Shown piece after piece: positions 16,710 through 24,447 of a stretch of 64,000 nucleotides of DNA. The translations under genes were made by a program, and so were the position numbers. Under the pieces are notes generated by a model. That model did not search any database, was not told the DNA's origin, and was given only the letters and a program-made list of their open reading frames with translations. Source of the DNA: Streptomyces albus subsp. albus (lineage in GTDB: Bacteria > Actinomycetota > Actinomycetes > Streptomycetales > Streptomycetaceae); assembly GCF_000725885.1 (NCBI RefSeq), contig NZ_JODR01000003.1, forward strand, positions 240,377 to 304,376, given 5' to 3'. Each line of letters starts with the position of its first letter. The stretch's first letter is position 1.

Positions 16710-18239
16710 TCACGATCCCACAGGCCCGAAAGCGGGTTCGATGGCCCCCTTGTACTTGTCCTCGATGAACTTCTCGACCTGCGGCGAATTGAGCAGCTTC
16801 GCCAGCTTCCTGACCCGCGGGTCGTCCTGGTTGCCGTCCTTGACGGCGAGGAAGTTGGCGTACGGGTTGCCCTTGGCCTGCTCGGCGGCCAGCGCGTCCT
16901 TGGCCGGGTTGAGCCGGGCGTCCACGGCGTAGTTGCCGTTGACGACGGCGGCGTCCACGTCGTCGAGGGCACGCGGCACCGCGGCGGCCTCCAGCTCCCT
17001 GAAGTCCAGGCCCTTCTTGTCGGCGATGTCGCCCAAGGTGGCCTCCGGCCCGGCGCCCGGCTTGAGCTCGATCAGCTTGTGGTCGGCCAGCAGGTGCAGG
17101 GCCCGGCCCTCGTTGGTGCTGTCGTTGGGGACGGCGACGGTGTCACCCGGACCCAGGTCCGCGAGCTTGTGGACCTTCTTCGAGTAGAGGCCCAGCGGCT
17201 CCAGCTCGACGTTGACGACGGGAACGATGTGGGTGTCGTTCTTCTTGTTGAAGTCGTCCAGGTACGGCTTGTGCTGGAAGAAGTTGGCGTCGACCTCGCC
17301 GGACTCGGTGGCGGTGTTGGGCACCACGTAGTCGTTGAACTTGCGGACCTCCAGCTTGAGGCCCTCCTTCTCGGCCAGGTGCTTCTCGACGTACTCCAGG
17401 ATCTCGGCGTGCGGGGTGGGCGACGCGGCGACCTTGAGGGTGTCCTTGTCGTCGCCGCCGGTGCCGATGCCGTAGCCGATCAGCGCGAGCGGGACGACCA
17501 CGGCGGCGGCCACGGCCACGGTGCGGCCCCGGCCCAGACGGGCGAGCCGCTTCCCGGCCCCGCCGTCCGCGGCGGCGGCACCCCGGTTGGCGGCCAGCAG
17601 CCGCACCACGGCGTCGCCGATGATCTGCACGGCCGTCACGATGACGATCAGGGCGACCACGGTGGCGACCATGACGCTCGTCTCGAACCGCTGGTAGCCG
17701 TACTGCACGGCCACCGAGCCCAGCCCGCCGCCGCCGACGGTGCCGGCCATCGCCGAGTAGCCGATCAGCACGATGACGGTGGTGGTCAGCCCGGCGACCA
17801 GCGAGGGCAGCGCCTGCGGGAGCAGCGCCTTGAAGACCACGGTGGGGGTGGAGCCGCCCATGGCCTGCACGGCCTCGACCAGGCCGCGGTCCACCTCGCG
17901 CACGGCGGTCTCCACCAGCCGCGCGAAGAACGGGATCGCCCCGATGGCCAGCGGGACGATCGCGGCGGTGGAGCCCACGGACTGGCCGACGACGAAGCGG
18001 GTGAAGGGGATCAGCGCGATGAGCAGGATGATGAAGGGCAGCGATCTGCCGACGTTCACGATGGCGCCGACGACCTTGTTGACGGGTGCGTTCTGGAGCA
18101 TCCCGCCCTTGTCGGTGAGGACCAGCAGCACGCCAATGGGCAGCCCGCCGACCAGCGCGACGAGGGTGGACCAGCCGACCATGTAGAGGGTGTCCCAGAA
18201 ACCCTGGAACAGCAGCGGCTGTATCTCGGACCAGCTCAC
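16710..18239 (-). CDS. fused methionine ABC permease and binding protein (MetI-MetQ)
   Basis: A 509-residue single polypeptide. Residues 1-215 are a MetI-type permease with several membrane spans and the EAA coupling loop (EVDRGLVEAVQAMGGS). After a short basic linker, a further span at about 239-258 leads into a complete MetQ/NlpA-type binding domain (about 265-509: LKVAASPTPHAEIL, VDANFFQHKPYLDDFN, VAVPNDSTNEGRAL, VVNGNYAVDARL). A free MetQ would have a lipobox cysteine; here LALIGYGIGTGGDD has none, so the domain is tethered by the membrane span. An extra span after MetI's usual five would put it outside the cell as needed. It overlaps metN by ATGA. Predicted role: D/L-methionine import. 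Confidence 0.88.
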   Translation of the reverse strand: MSWSEIQPLLFQGFWDTLYMVGWSTLVALVGGLPIGVLLVLTDKGGMLQNAPVNKVVGAIVNVGRSLPFIILLIALIPFTRFVVGQSVGSTAAIVPLAIGAIPFFARLVETAVREVDRGLVEAVQAMGGSTPTVVFKALLPQALPSLVAGLTTTVIVLIGYSAMAGTVGGGGLGSVAVQYGYQRFETSVMVATVVALIVIVTAVQIIGDAVVRLLAANRGAAAADGGAGKRLARLGRGRTVAVAAAVVVPLALIGYGIGTGGDDKDTLKVAASPTPHAEILEYVEKHLAEKEGLKLEVRKFNDYVVPNTATESGEVDANFFQHKPYLDDFNKKNDTHIVPVVNVELEPLGLYSKKVHKLADLGPGDTVAVPNDSTNEGRALHLLADHKLIELKPGAGPEATLGDIADKKGLDFRELEAAAVPRALDDVDAAVVNGNYAVDARLNPAKDALAAEQAKGNPYANFLAVKDGNQDDPRVRKLAKLLNSPQVEKFIEDKYKGAIEPAFGPVGS

Positions 18240-19297
18240 TTGGCACCCTCCCCGACGAGGCCGCCGGCGGCCTCCCGTTCCTTCGTGTCCCCGGCCGCAC
18301 CCGCGACCTCGACCGTCAGCCCCTGTTCACGCAGGAAGCCGATCGGCACGACGTTGTCCTCGTAGCTGCCGGGCAGCTCGATGCGCATCCTGCCGACCTG
18401 CTTGCCGGCCACGGTGTCCATGGCGGCGCCCAGGATGGAGATGTCCACGTTGTAGGTGCGCGACAGCTTGGAGATCACCGGCTCGGTGGTGGTCTCGCCG
18501 TGGAAGGTGACGTCCACGACGGTACGGCCGTCCGCGGAGGGCACCCCGCCGACCGGGAACAGTTCGCGGGCCAGCTCGGAGCCGGGCGTGGCCAGCAGCT
18601 CGGGCACGGTGCCGGACTCGGTGATCCGGCCGGCCCGCATCAGCGCGGCCGAGTCGCAGACCGCCTTGACGACGTCCATCTCGTGCGTGATGAGCAGCAC
18701 GGTGAGCCCGAGCTGTTCCTTCAGGTCGCGCAGCAGTTGCAGCACGGAGCGGGTGGTCTCCGGGTCGAGCGCGGAGGTGGCCTCGTCGGAGAGGAGCACC
18801 TTGGGGTCGCCGGCCAGGGCGCGGGCGATGCCGACGCGCTGCTTCTGGCCGCCGGAGAGCTGCGCCGGGTGGGCCTTGGCCTTGTCGGCGAGGCCGACCA
18901 GGTCGAGCAGCTCGTGCGCCTTGCGGGTGCGCTCCTGCCCGGAGTGGCCCAGGATCTCCAGCGGCAGCTCGACGTTGCCGAGCACGGTCCGCGAGGAGAG
19001 CAGGTTGAAGTGCTGGAAGACCATGCCGATCCGGCCGCGCGCCTTGCGGAGCTCCTTGCCGGCGCGCTTGCCGTTCCCGGCCAGCGCCGTCAGCTCCTGC
19101 CCGTCCACGGTGACGGTGCCGGAGGTGGGGCGCTCCAGGAGGTTGATGCAGCGGATGAGGGACGACTTGCCGGCGCCGCTCTGGCCGACGACGCCGAAGA
19201 CCTCGCCCTCGGGGACGTGGAGGTCGACGCCGTCCAGTGCGGTGACCTCGCGGTCCCGCGTGCGGTAGACCTTCGTGAGGCCCTTGGTCGTGATCAC
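18236..19297 (-). CDS. metN: methionine ABC transporter ATPase
   Basis: A 353-residue ABC ATPase. Walker A GQSGAGKSSL, the Q-loop VFQHFNLL, signature LSGGQKQR, Walker B VLLSDEATSAL (Ser-Asp-Glu in place of the common Cys-Asp-Glu) and the H-loop LITHEMD are all present. A C-terminal NIL domain (about 260-345) is the regulatory, methionine-sensing domain typical of MetN. The GTG start at 19297 gives MITTKGLTKVY; no strong Shine-Dalgarno precedes it, so initiation may depend on leader structure. The permease/binding-protein fusion follows with a four-base overlap, and a 340-nt structured leader precedes it. Confidence 0.9.
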   Translation of the reverse strand: MITTKGLTKVYRTRDREVTALDGVDLHVPEGEVFGVVGQSGAGKSSLIRCINLLERPTSGTVTVDGQELTALAGNGKRAGKELRKARGRIGMVFQHFNLLSSRTVLGNVELPLEILGHSGQERTRKAHELLDLVGLADKAKAHPAQLSGGQKQRVGIARALAGDPKVLLSDEATSALDPETTRSVLQLLRDLKEQLGLTVLLITHEMDVVKAVCDSAALMRAGRITESGTVPELLATPGSELARELFPVGGVPSADGRTVVDVTFHGETTTEPVISKLSRTYNVDISILGAAMDTVAGKQVGRMRIELPGSYEDNVVPIGFLREQGLTVEVAGAAGDTKEREAAGGLVGEGAK

Positions 19298-19389
19298 AGG
19301 AATGTCCGTGGGTGTCGGTGGGATGAACGCTTACGGGTGCCGTCGAGGGGCGCCCCGGCGCGGTCCGCGGCGGTGCGGGCGGAGCGGTG

Positions 19390-19415
19390 CCCGTGCCGTG
19401 GCGTCGCGGCACGGG
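19390..19415 (-). promoter_or_regulatory. leader hairpin 2 upstream of metN
   Basis: A perfect 9-bp stem (CCCGTGCCG with its complement) and an eight-base loop, about 95 bases before the metN start. It could be an attenuator or part of a folded leader. Confidence 0.45.
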
Positions 19416-19478
19416 AGGACGGCCACGGGACGGTGGGCGGAACGGCTCTGCCGGCGGGGGCGGAACGCGCGGGCTCGT

Positions 19479-19500
19479 GACTCGCTTCGGGGCGCGAGTC
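19479..19500 (-). promoter_or_regulatory. leader hairpin 1 upstream of metN
   Basis: A perfect 7-bp stem (GACTCGC with its complement) and an eight-base loop, directly after the small leader ORF that stops at 19527. Confidence 0.4.
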
Positions 19501-19526
19501 GCCTCGGTCAGCTCAGGCGGGGGCCC

Positions 19527-19637
19527 TCAGCGGGCACACATTCGCCGCGTGGTGCGCGGGGCAGGCGTACGCATACAACGAGCACCGGGCGTCCAGGTCG
19601 CCTCGGTCGCAAACGTGCGGCAGCTCGTCGTGTTCAT
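19527..19637 (-). CDS. small leader ORF upstream of metN
   Basis: A 36-codon ORF (begins MNTTSCRTFATEATW, ends TTRRMCAR) in the metN leader, with three cysteines and three methionines including the start. It has no clear Shine-Dalgarno; TTTACTGACCACC precedes the ATG. Two hairpins follow before metN. A translation-coupled attenuation role for a sulfur amino acid transporter is an inference from position and content; the ORF may be fortuitous. Confidence 0.3.
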   Translation of the reverse strand: MNTTSCRTFATEATWTPGARCMRTPAPRTTRRMCAR

Positions 19638-19677
19638 GGTGGTCAGTAAACCAGATGGGTCAGCTCGCACGGAGAGT

Positions 19678-19698
19678 GCTGTCCACATGGCGGACAGC
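19678..19698. promoter_or_regulatory. inverted repeat upstream of the metN leader
   Basis: GCTGTCC and GGACAGC flank a seven-base centre, and a third GGACAGC follows at 19705-19711. It lies between the HAD gene and the metN leader, so it could be an operator for metN or a weak terminator of the HAD gene. Confidence 0.35.
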
Positions 19699-19732
19699 GT
19701 TATGGACAGCCCCGGAACCCCGGCGGGCCGTC

Positions 19733-20386
19733 TCAGTCCTCCGCGACGACCGTCACGCCCTCCGCCGTGACCTGCGCCGTCACCGAGCCCAGGTGCTCGA
19801 CGACCACATCCGCGCGCAGCTGGTCGCGGGTGTGCGTTGTGGCCAAGCCCACGGTCCGCATACCGGCCCGGCGCCCCGCCTCGAGACCCGCGGGGGCGTC
19901 CTCGAAGACCACGCACCGTGCCGGATCGGCGCCCAGCTTGCGGGCGGCCAGCAGGTAGGGCTCGGGGTCCGGCTTGCCCCGGACGATGTCGTCGGCACAG
20001 ATGACCAGCGGCGCCTCGATCCCGACGGCCCGCAGCCGGGCCTCGGCCAGCTCGCGGGTGGCGGAGGTGACCACGGCCCAGCTGCCCTCGGGCAGCGAGG
20101 CCAGCAGTTCGGCGGTGCCCGGCAGCGGTACGACACCGCCGTTCGCCACGTCCTCGACCTCCAGCCGCTCGATCCGGGCCAGCGCGGCCGGCACCCGCTC
20201 GGCGGGCAGCAGGTCGGCCACGATCTCCGCGGCGGGCCTGCCGTGCAGTTCGACGGCGGCGAACTCCTCCTCGCCGATCCCGTGCTCCCGGGCCCAGGCG
20301 GTCCAGCAGCGGACCACGGACTCCAGGGACGACAGCAGGGTGCCGTCGTTGTCGAACAGCAGGGTCGCGGGGGCGTCGAACTTCAT
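19733..20386 (-). CDS. HAD-superfamily sugar-phosphatase-like hydrolase
   Basis: A 217-residue HAD phosphatase. Motif I is FDNDGTLLSS (nucleophile Asp, second Asp two residues on), motif II WAVVTSATRE with Ser/Thr, motif III a Lys in DDIVRGKPDPEPYL, motif IV VVFEDAPAGLEAG. The small alpha cap between motif I and II matches the beta-phosphoglucomutase/hexitol-phosphatase subgroup, so sugar phosphates are likely substrates. Its ATG at 20386 is followed at once by MKFDAPATLLFDND. It is divergent from the membrane-protein pair at 20457; the link to the methionine transporter is position only. Confidence 0.8.
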   Translation of the reverse strand: MKFDAPATLLFDNDGTLLSSLESVVRCWTAWAREHGIGEEEFAAVELHGRPAAEIVADLLPAERVPAALARIERLEVEDVANGGVVPLPGTAELLASLPEGSWAVVTSATRELAEARLRAVGIEAPLVICADDIVRGKPDPEPYLLAARKLGADPARCVVFEDAPAGLEAGRRAGMRTVGLATTHTRDQLRADVVVEHLGSVTAQVTAEGVTVVAED

Positions 20387-20443
20387 GCCGGGCAGCGTAC
20401 GCGGGCGTCCGGGGGCGCGCGTCGGCGGGCCCGGGTGCCCTTT

Positions 20444-20449
20444 TAGACT
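20444..20449 (+). promoter_or_regulatory. -10 box of leaderless promoter
   Basis: TAGACT, with a T-rich lead-in, ends seven bases before the ATG at 20457. No Shine-Dalgarno is present, so the transcript probably starts at the ATG. Confidence 0.5.
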
Positions 20450-20456
20450 CCTTCAC

Positions 20457-20828
20457 ATGCTCACCCCGCTCACCGTCACGCTCGCCGTGGCCGCGCTCCT
20501 GCTGGCCGCGTGGTGCGGCTGGGCGGCGTACCGCGACCAGCCGACCAAGGACTGGCACTTCATCGGCATGGCCGTGGTGACGCTGCTCGCCCTGGTCCAG
20601 CTGGTGGTGGGGATCGTGCAGCTCGCGCAGGGCCGGGACCCGGCGGACGGCGCGGTGATCTTCATCTCGTACCTGATCGGCGTCGTCGCGTGCGTGCCCG
20701 TGGTGGGGCTCGTCTCGCTGACCGAGCGCACCAAGTGGGGCTCACTGACGGTCGTCGCCGGCGCCGTGGTGCTCGCGGTGCTCCAGGTACGGCTCTACGA
20801 CATCTGGGGAGGCGGCACCGGTGCCTGA
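20457..20828 (+). CDS. small integral membrane protein
   Basis: A 123-residue protein with four predicted membrane spans (TVTLAVAALLLAAWCGWAAY; FIGMAVVTLLALVQLVVGIV; VIFISYLIGVVACVPVVGLV; SLTVVAGAVVLAVLQVRLYD). It is not recognised as a named family, but the pattern is typical of conserved actinobacterial membrane proteins. The ATG at 20457 appears leaderless (TAGACT seven bases upstream). The next gene starts before this one stops (eight-base overlap), so the two are co-translated and probably work together. Function unknown. Confidence 0.7.
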   Translation: MLTPLTVTLAVAALLLAAWCGWAAYRDQPTKDWHFIGMAVVTLLALVQLVVGIVQLAQGRDPADGAVIFISYLIGVVACVPVVGLVSLTERTKWGSLTVVAGAVVLAVLQVRLYDIWGGGTGA

Positions 20829-21267
20829 ACCGACCACGGTCGACGTCGAGACGGCCCCCGCGCCCCGGCGCGGCGGCATCAACACCGGACCGGGCAAACT
20901 GCTGGTCACGCTCTACGGCATCTTCACCGTGGGCGCCGCCTCACGCTCCGCCGTCCAGCTGTCCACGCGCTTCCACGAGGCGCCGCTGGCCTACATCCTC
21001 TCCGCCGTCGCCGCCGTGGTGTACGCCTTCATCACGCTCTCCCTCGTCCGCGGTGGTGAGGGCGCCCGCAAGGCCGCCCTCACCTGCTGTGCGCTGGAGC
21101 TCGCCGGCGTACTGGCGGTGGGCACCTGGACCCTGGTGGAGCCCTCGGCCTTCCCGGACGCCACCGTCTGGTCCGACTACGGGATGGGCTACCTGTTCAT
21201 CCCGGTGTTCCTCCCGCTGACCGGCCTGTGGTGGCTGCGCCGCGGACACCGCGAGCCCCGGCCCTGA
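20821..21267 (+). CDS. integral membrane protein
   Basis: A 148-residue protein with a polar N-terminus (MPEPTTVDVETAPAPRRGG) and about four spans. No enzyme motif is visible and the family is not recognised by name. GTG at 20821 is preceded by GGGAGG at good spacing and overlaps the end of the previous gene by eight bases, so both belong to one transcript. The following gene is convergent with only a few bases between stops. Likely partner of the upstream membrane protein; function unknown. Confidence 0.68.
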   Translation: MPEPTTVDVETAPAPRRGGINTGPGKLLVTLYGIFTVGAASRSAVQLSTRFHEAPLAYILSAVAAVVYAFITLSLVRGGEGARKAALTCCALELAGVLAVGTWTLVEPSAFPDATVWSDYGMGYLFIPVFLPLTGLWWLRRGHREPRP

Positions 21268-21273
21268 GCGCGG

Positions 21274-21768
21274 CTAGGCGCTGGTGGCGTACTCGGCGGC
21301 GTCCTTCGCGAGGGCGATCAGGGTGACCTGCCGGTCGCGTTCGGTACCGACGGGTGCGTAGCCGGAGCGCCGGTACAGTCGCAGGTTGCCCTCGCTGCGA
21401 CCGCCGGTGACCAGGTGGTACCGCCTGGGGGCGTGCTCGGCGGCGAGCCGGTCCTCGATCGCGGCGAGCAGCCGTCCGCCCAGCCCGTGGCCCTGGAGGC
21501 GGGGGTGCACACAGAGCCGGCCGATACGGGCGGTGCCCTCCGCGTCCACCTTGCCGCGGACGGTGCCGACGACCTCCTCGCCGAGGCGGGCGACGAGCAC
21601 GCAGGACGCGGCCAGTTCGGCGCGCAGGTCGTCCAGCGTCTGGACCAGTGGCTCGATGCGGTAGTCGCCGTAGAGCTCCGCCTCGCTCTGGAAACACAGG
21701 TACTGGAGTTTCAGTATCTGTTCGGCGTCACGCTCGTCCGCCGCAGAGATGGTCACGCTCATGCCCAT
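21274..21768 (-). CDS. GNAT-family N-acetyltransferase
   Basis: A 164-residue acetyltransferase. VVGTVRGKVDAEGTARIGRL is followed by the acetyl-CoA pyrophosphate loop VHPRLQGHGLGGRLLAAIE, then GGRSEGNLRLYRRSGYAPVG. The substrate is unknown. The ATG at 21768 (MGMSVTIS) is chosen because GGGGAGG lies nine bases upstream; the second ATG at 21762 would be fifteen bases away. The stop lies six bases from the convergent membrane-protein stop, with no room for a terminator between. Confidence 0.8.
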   Translation of the reverse strand: MGMSVTISAADERDAEQILKLQYLCFQSEAELYGDYRIEPLVQTLDDLRAELAASCVLVARLGEEVVGTVRGKVDAEGTARIGRLCVHPRLQGHGLGGRLLAAIEDRLAAEHAPRRYHLVTGGRSEGNLRLYRRSGYAPVGTERDRQVTLIALAKDAAEYATSA

Positions 21769-22233
21769 GTGCGCATGCCTCCCCAAAGTGTGTGCGCACG
21801 GACGCGCGAGAGTGAGGGTGCCGCGCCCGTACTGTCTGCCCTGGTGACGCCGGTTGCCTCTGCACCCTTCCCGCCGGGCCGGGTGGCGGAACCTTTGTCG
21901 CGAGCATTCTGCGCAGGCATTGCGGACAGCGGGAACGCAGCGGTCCGACCGCACCCTGTGATATTCCCAACTCTTGGGCGATTTGCGGGCATGTGGACTG
22001 ATCGTCCGCCGGCGGTACGCACAGCGACGCGGGACGGCGCGCACGCAACCGCGCCCCCAGCCGCGGGGTTTCCGCCATACCGCGCTGAACGCGCGCCGCC
22101 CGCCGCACGGTTGCGCGGCGGGCGTGCGCCTCACTCGCCGGCTCGTCGGGGCGGCACCAGGTGCCGTGCCGGGGAGCCCGGCAGACAACGCCTGCCGACG
22201 GCTCACAGGCCGCTCGCCCCTCCCAGCCGCCGG
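21769..22233. other. 465-bp region between GNAT and phosphodiesterase genes
   Basis: Apart from the HTH-like remnant at 21890-22012 no gene is supported. The GC content is lower than the neighbours around 21920-22000, and third positions show no consistent G/C bias in any frame. Confidence 0.4.
21890..22012 (-). pseudogene. remnant of a sigma-factor region 4-like helix-turn-helix
   Basis: In one minus-strand frame the stretch CPQIAQELGISQGAVGPLRS, followed by RCPQCLRRMLA, closely resembles sigma-70 region 4 of small streptomycete sigma factors (pattern YxxIAxxLGIsxGAVGPxRxRCLxxLR). No region 2 or proper start precedes it, and the codons used (ATA, TTG, TCA, AGA) are ones streptomycetes avoid. 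It is best read as a decayed gene end or a very short HTH protein. Confidence 0.4.
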
Positions 22234-23400
22234 TCAGCCGTCGCCGCGGAAGTCCGCCGCGGCCAGCAGGGCGGTGTCGCAGTTGCCGGAGAAGAGCCCG
22301 TCGATGCCGGTCTCGAAGTACCTCTTGAACGCCCCGAAGGCGTCACCGTAGGCGTTGGGGTCCTGGCCCCTGCGGAAGTCGGCGGGCAGGAAGGTGTTCT
22401 CGTTGCGCATGGTGTACGGGTGCACCACCAGCCGCCGCGCGTGCGCGTCCCGCACCAGGGTGGTCGGCTCGCCCAGAGTGCCGGACGAGGTGCGCGGGAT
22501 CACCAGGTCGAGGGTGGGGCCGATGCCCTGGGCGAAGCCCGCGATCCACTTCAGCCCCTCGGGCTCGACCAGATCGGCGACGGTGCGCGGGTCGCCCGCC
22601 TCCACGAAGTCCCAGGGGCGCGAGGTGGGGCCCGAGAGCAGCACCACGCCGGGGCAGTCCACGAGTCCGCTCAGCCGCCGGATGCTGCTGGGCTCGAAGG
22701 ACTGGACGAAGTTGGGCGAGTGCGCCTTGTGCCGCCCGTACCGGCGCAGCAGCCGGGCCAGCGGCTTCTCCAGGCCGAGGCCCAGTTTGCGGAAGTAGGT
22801 GGGGTGCTTGGTCTCGATGTGGAGCCAGACGCGGCGGCCCCGGCGCCTGCCCTCCTGCTCGGCCCACCGGAGGACCTCCTCGAAGGTGGGCACGTCCCAG
22901 CGGCCGTCGTAGAGCGTGTTGTGCTGCCGCTGCTTGGGGATGCGCTCCTTGGCGCGGAGCGTCTTGAGCTCCTTGAGGGTGAAGTCCTCGGTGAACCAGC
23001 CGGTGAGCTTCACCCCGTCGACGGTCTTGGTGGTCTTCCGGGAGGCGAATTCGGGGTGGTCGGCCACGTCGGTGGTGGCCGTGATGTCGTCCTCGTGCCG
23101 GCACACCAGGTGCCCGTCCTTGGTGGGGACCAGGTCCTGCTCGATGATGTCGGCGCCCATGTCGAGGGCCAGCTGGTAGGAGCCCATGGTGTGCTCGGGG
23201 CGGTAGCCGCTGGTGCCGCGGTGCGCGATGACGCAGGGGGTGGGCAGCTCACCCCTGTGTGCCCGCCCGCCCGAGTCCGCCGGCCGCCGCTGGGCGGCCT
23301 GCGCGGCCGGGCCCGCGCCCAGCGTGACGGCGCCCGCGGCGCTCAGCGCCGCCGCCGCGCCGAGTACGGCTCTGCGGCCCGGCTGCTGCTCCTGTCCCAT
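22234..23400 (-). CDS. Tat-exported glycerophosphodiester phosphodiesterase
   Basis: A 388-residue secreted GDPD-family enzyme that should hydrolyse glycerophosphodiesters to glycerol-3-phosphate and an alcohol. The N-terminus QPGRRAVLGAAAALSAAG has a twin-arginine signal and an AQA cleavage site near residue 37. Catalytic motifs are CVIAHRGTSGYRPEHTMGS, the metal site GADIIEQDLVPTKDGHLV with a following RHEDD, and WLHIETKHP. ATG at 23400 is preceded by GGAGGA; the longer reading is unsupported. It faces away from plsC across a 284-bp gap. Role: phosphate or glycerol scavenging outside the cell. Confidence 0.87.
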   Translation of the reverse strand: MGQEQQPGRRAVLGAAAALSAAGAVTLGAGPAAQAAQRRPADSGGRAHRGELPTPCVIAHRGTSGYRPEHTMGSYQLALDMGADIIEQDLVPTKDGHLVCRHEDDITATTDVADHPEFASRKTTKTVDGVKLTGWFTEDFTLKELKTLRAKERIPKQRQHNTLYDGRWDVPTFEEVLRWAEQEGRRRGRRVWLHIETKHPTYFRKLGLGLEKPLARLLRRYGRHKAHSPNFVQSFEPSSIRRLSGLVDCPGVVLLSGPTSRPWDFVEAGDPRTVADLVEPEGLKWIAGFAQGIGPTLDLVIPRTSSGTLGEPTTLVRDAHARRLVVHPYTMRNENTFLPADFRRGQDPNAYGDAFGAFKRYFETGIDGLFSGNCDTALLAAADFRGDG

Positions 23401-23684
23401 GCGCTCTCCTCCGTCTCGGTGGCACCGTTGTCCGGGTCCTGCCACATGTCGGGCCGATCGTAGGACCGGGCACTCGGCCGCGGGGAGACATGAGTACGAA
23501 CGGATGGGAAACACGGGCCGGCACAGGGGGGCCGTGCGGCACGGTCCCGGCCCGGCGCGTCAACTTGGCGTAAGGGAACATCCGGCCCGGTGTGCCCGCT
23601 GCCCTCCGCTGCGAGTATCGTCCTCATCTGCGCGTCCGTGCGCACATCAGGCGCACGGCCATAACCGACTAGGCGGAGGGTCCG

Positions 23685-24365
23685 TTGTCCCGTTTCCGGC
23701 TGATCAAGGCAGTGCTCGGCCCGCTTCTTCGCGTGCTGTTCCGGCCGAAGGTCGAAGGGGCCGACCGTATCCCCGGCTCCGGTCCGGTGATCCTGGCGGG
23801 CAACCATCTGACGTTCATCGACTCGATGATCCTGCCGCTGGTCACCACCCGCCAGGTGTTCTTCATCGGCAAGGACGAGTACGTCACGGGCAAGTCCTTC
23901 AAGGGCCGCCTGATGGCGTGGTTCTTCACCGGCGTCGGCATGATCCCGGTGGACCGGGACGGCGGACGCGGCGGGGTGGCGGCCCTGATGACCGGCCGCC
24001 GGGTGCTGGAGGAGGGCAACCTCTTCGCGATCTACCCGGAGGGCACCCGCTCCCCCGACGGCCGCCTCTACCGGGGCCGTACCGGCATCGCGCGGCTGGC
24101 GCTGATGACGGGGGCCCCGGTGGTGCCGTTCGCCATGATCGGCACCGACGCCGTGCAGCCGGGCGGCAAGGGGCTGCCGAAGATCGGCGGCGGACGCCGG
24201 ATCACCGTCCGCTTCGGTGAGCCGCTCGACTTCTCCCGCTACGAGGGCATGGACCGCGACCGGTACGTGCTGCGCGCGGTGACCGACGAGGTCATGAGCG
24301 AGGTCATGGAGCTGTCGGGCCAGGAGTACGTGGACATCTACGCCACCAAGGCGAAGGCCGCCTGA
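23685..24365 (+). CDS. plsC: 1-acyl-sn-glycerol-3-phosphate acyltransferase family (PlsC)
   Basis: A 226-residue acyltransferase of the PlsC family, which adds the second acyl chain to lysophosphatidate at the inner membrane. The catalytic NHLTFIDS (H-x4-D) is at about residue 40, the glycerol-phosphate site YPEGTRSPDG at about 118 and the later VVPFAMIGT block at about 146. The start is TTG at 23685 with GGAGGG four bases upstream. A bidirectional terminator (24412-24446) follows. The exact acyl acceptor cannot be told; several PlsC paralogues are usual in actinobacteria. Confidence 0.85.
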   Translation: MSRFRLIKAVLGPLLRVLFRPKVEGADRIPGSGPVILAGNHLTFIDSMILPLVTTRQVFFIGKDEYVTGKSFKGRLMAWFFTGVGMIPVDRDGGRGGVAALMTGRRVLEEGNLFAIYPEGTRSPDGRLYRGRTGIARLALMTGAPVVPFAMIGTDAVQPGGKGLPKIGGGRRITVRFGEPLDFSRYEGMDRDRYVLRAVTDEVMSEVMELSGQEYVDIYATKAKAA

Positions 24366-24411
24366 CCCGGACTTCTCACCCCAGGCACCCCTCCCCACCC
24401 CCGCACACCAC

Positions 24412-24446
24412 CGGCGCCGCCGGGCACCACCGCCCCGGCGGCGCCG
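24412..24446. terminator. bidirectional terminator between plsC and MFS gene
   Basis: A perfect 13-bp stem (CGGCGCCGCCGGG with its complement) and a nine-base loop in the gap between two convergent genes. Confidence 0.7.
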
Positions 24447-24447
24447 C

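Noticed and set aside
19298..19680. SAM-I, SAM-II or SAM-IV riboswitch before metN
   Set aside because: Hairpins are present but I could not match any known SAM-class core by eye; left as an unclassified leader.
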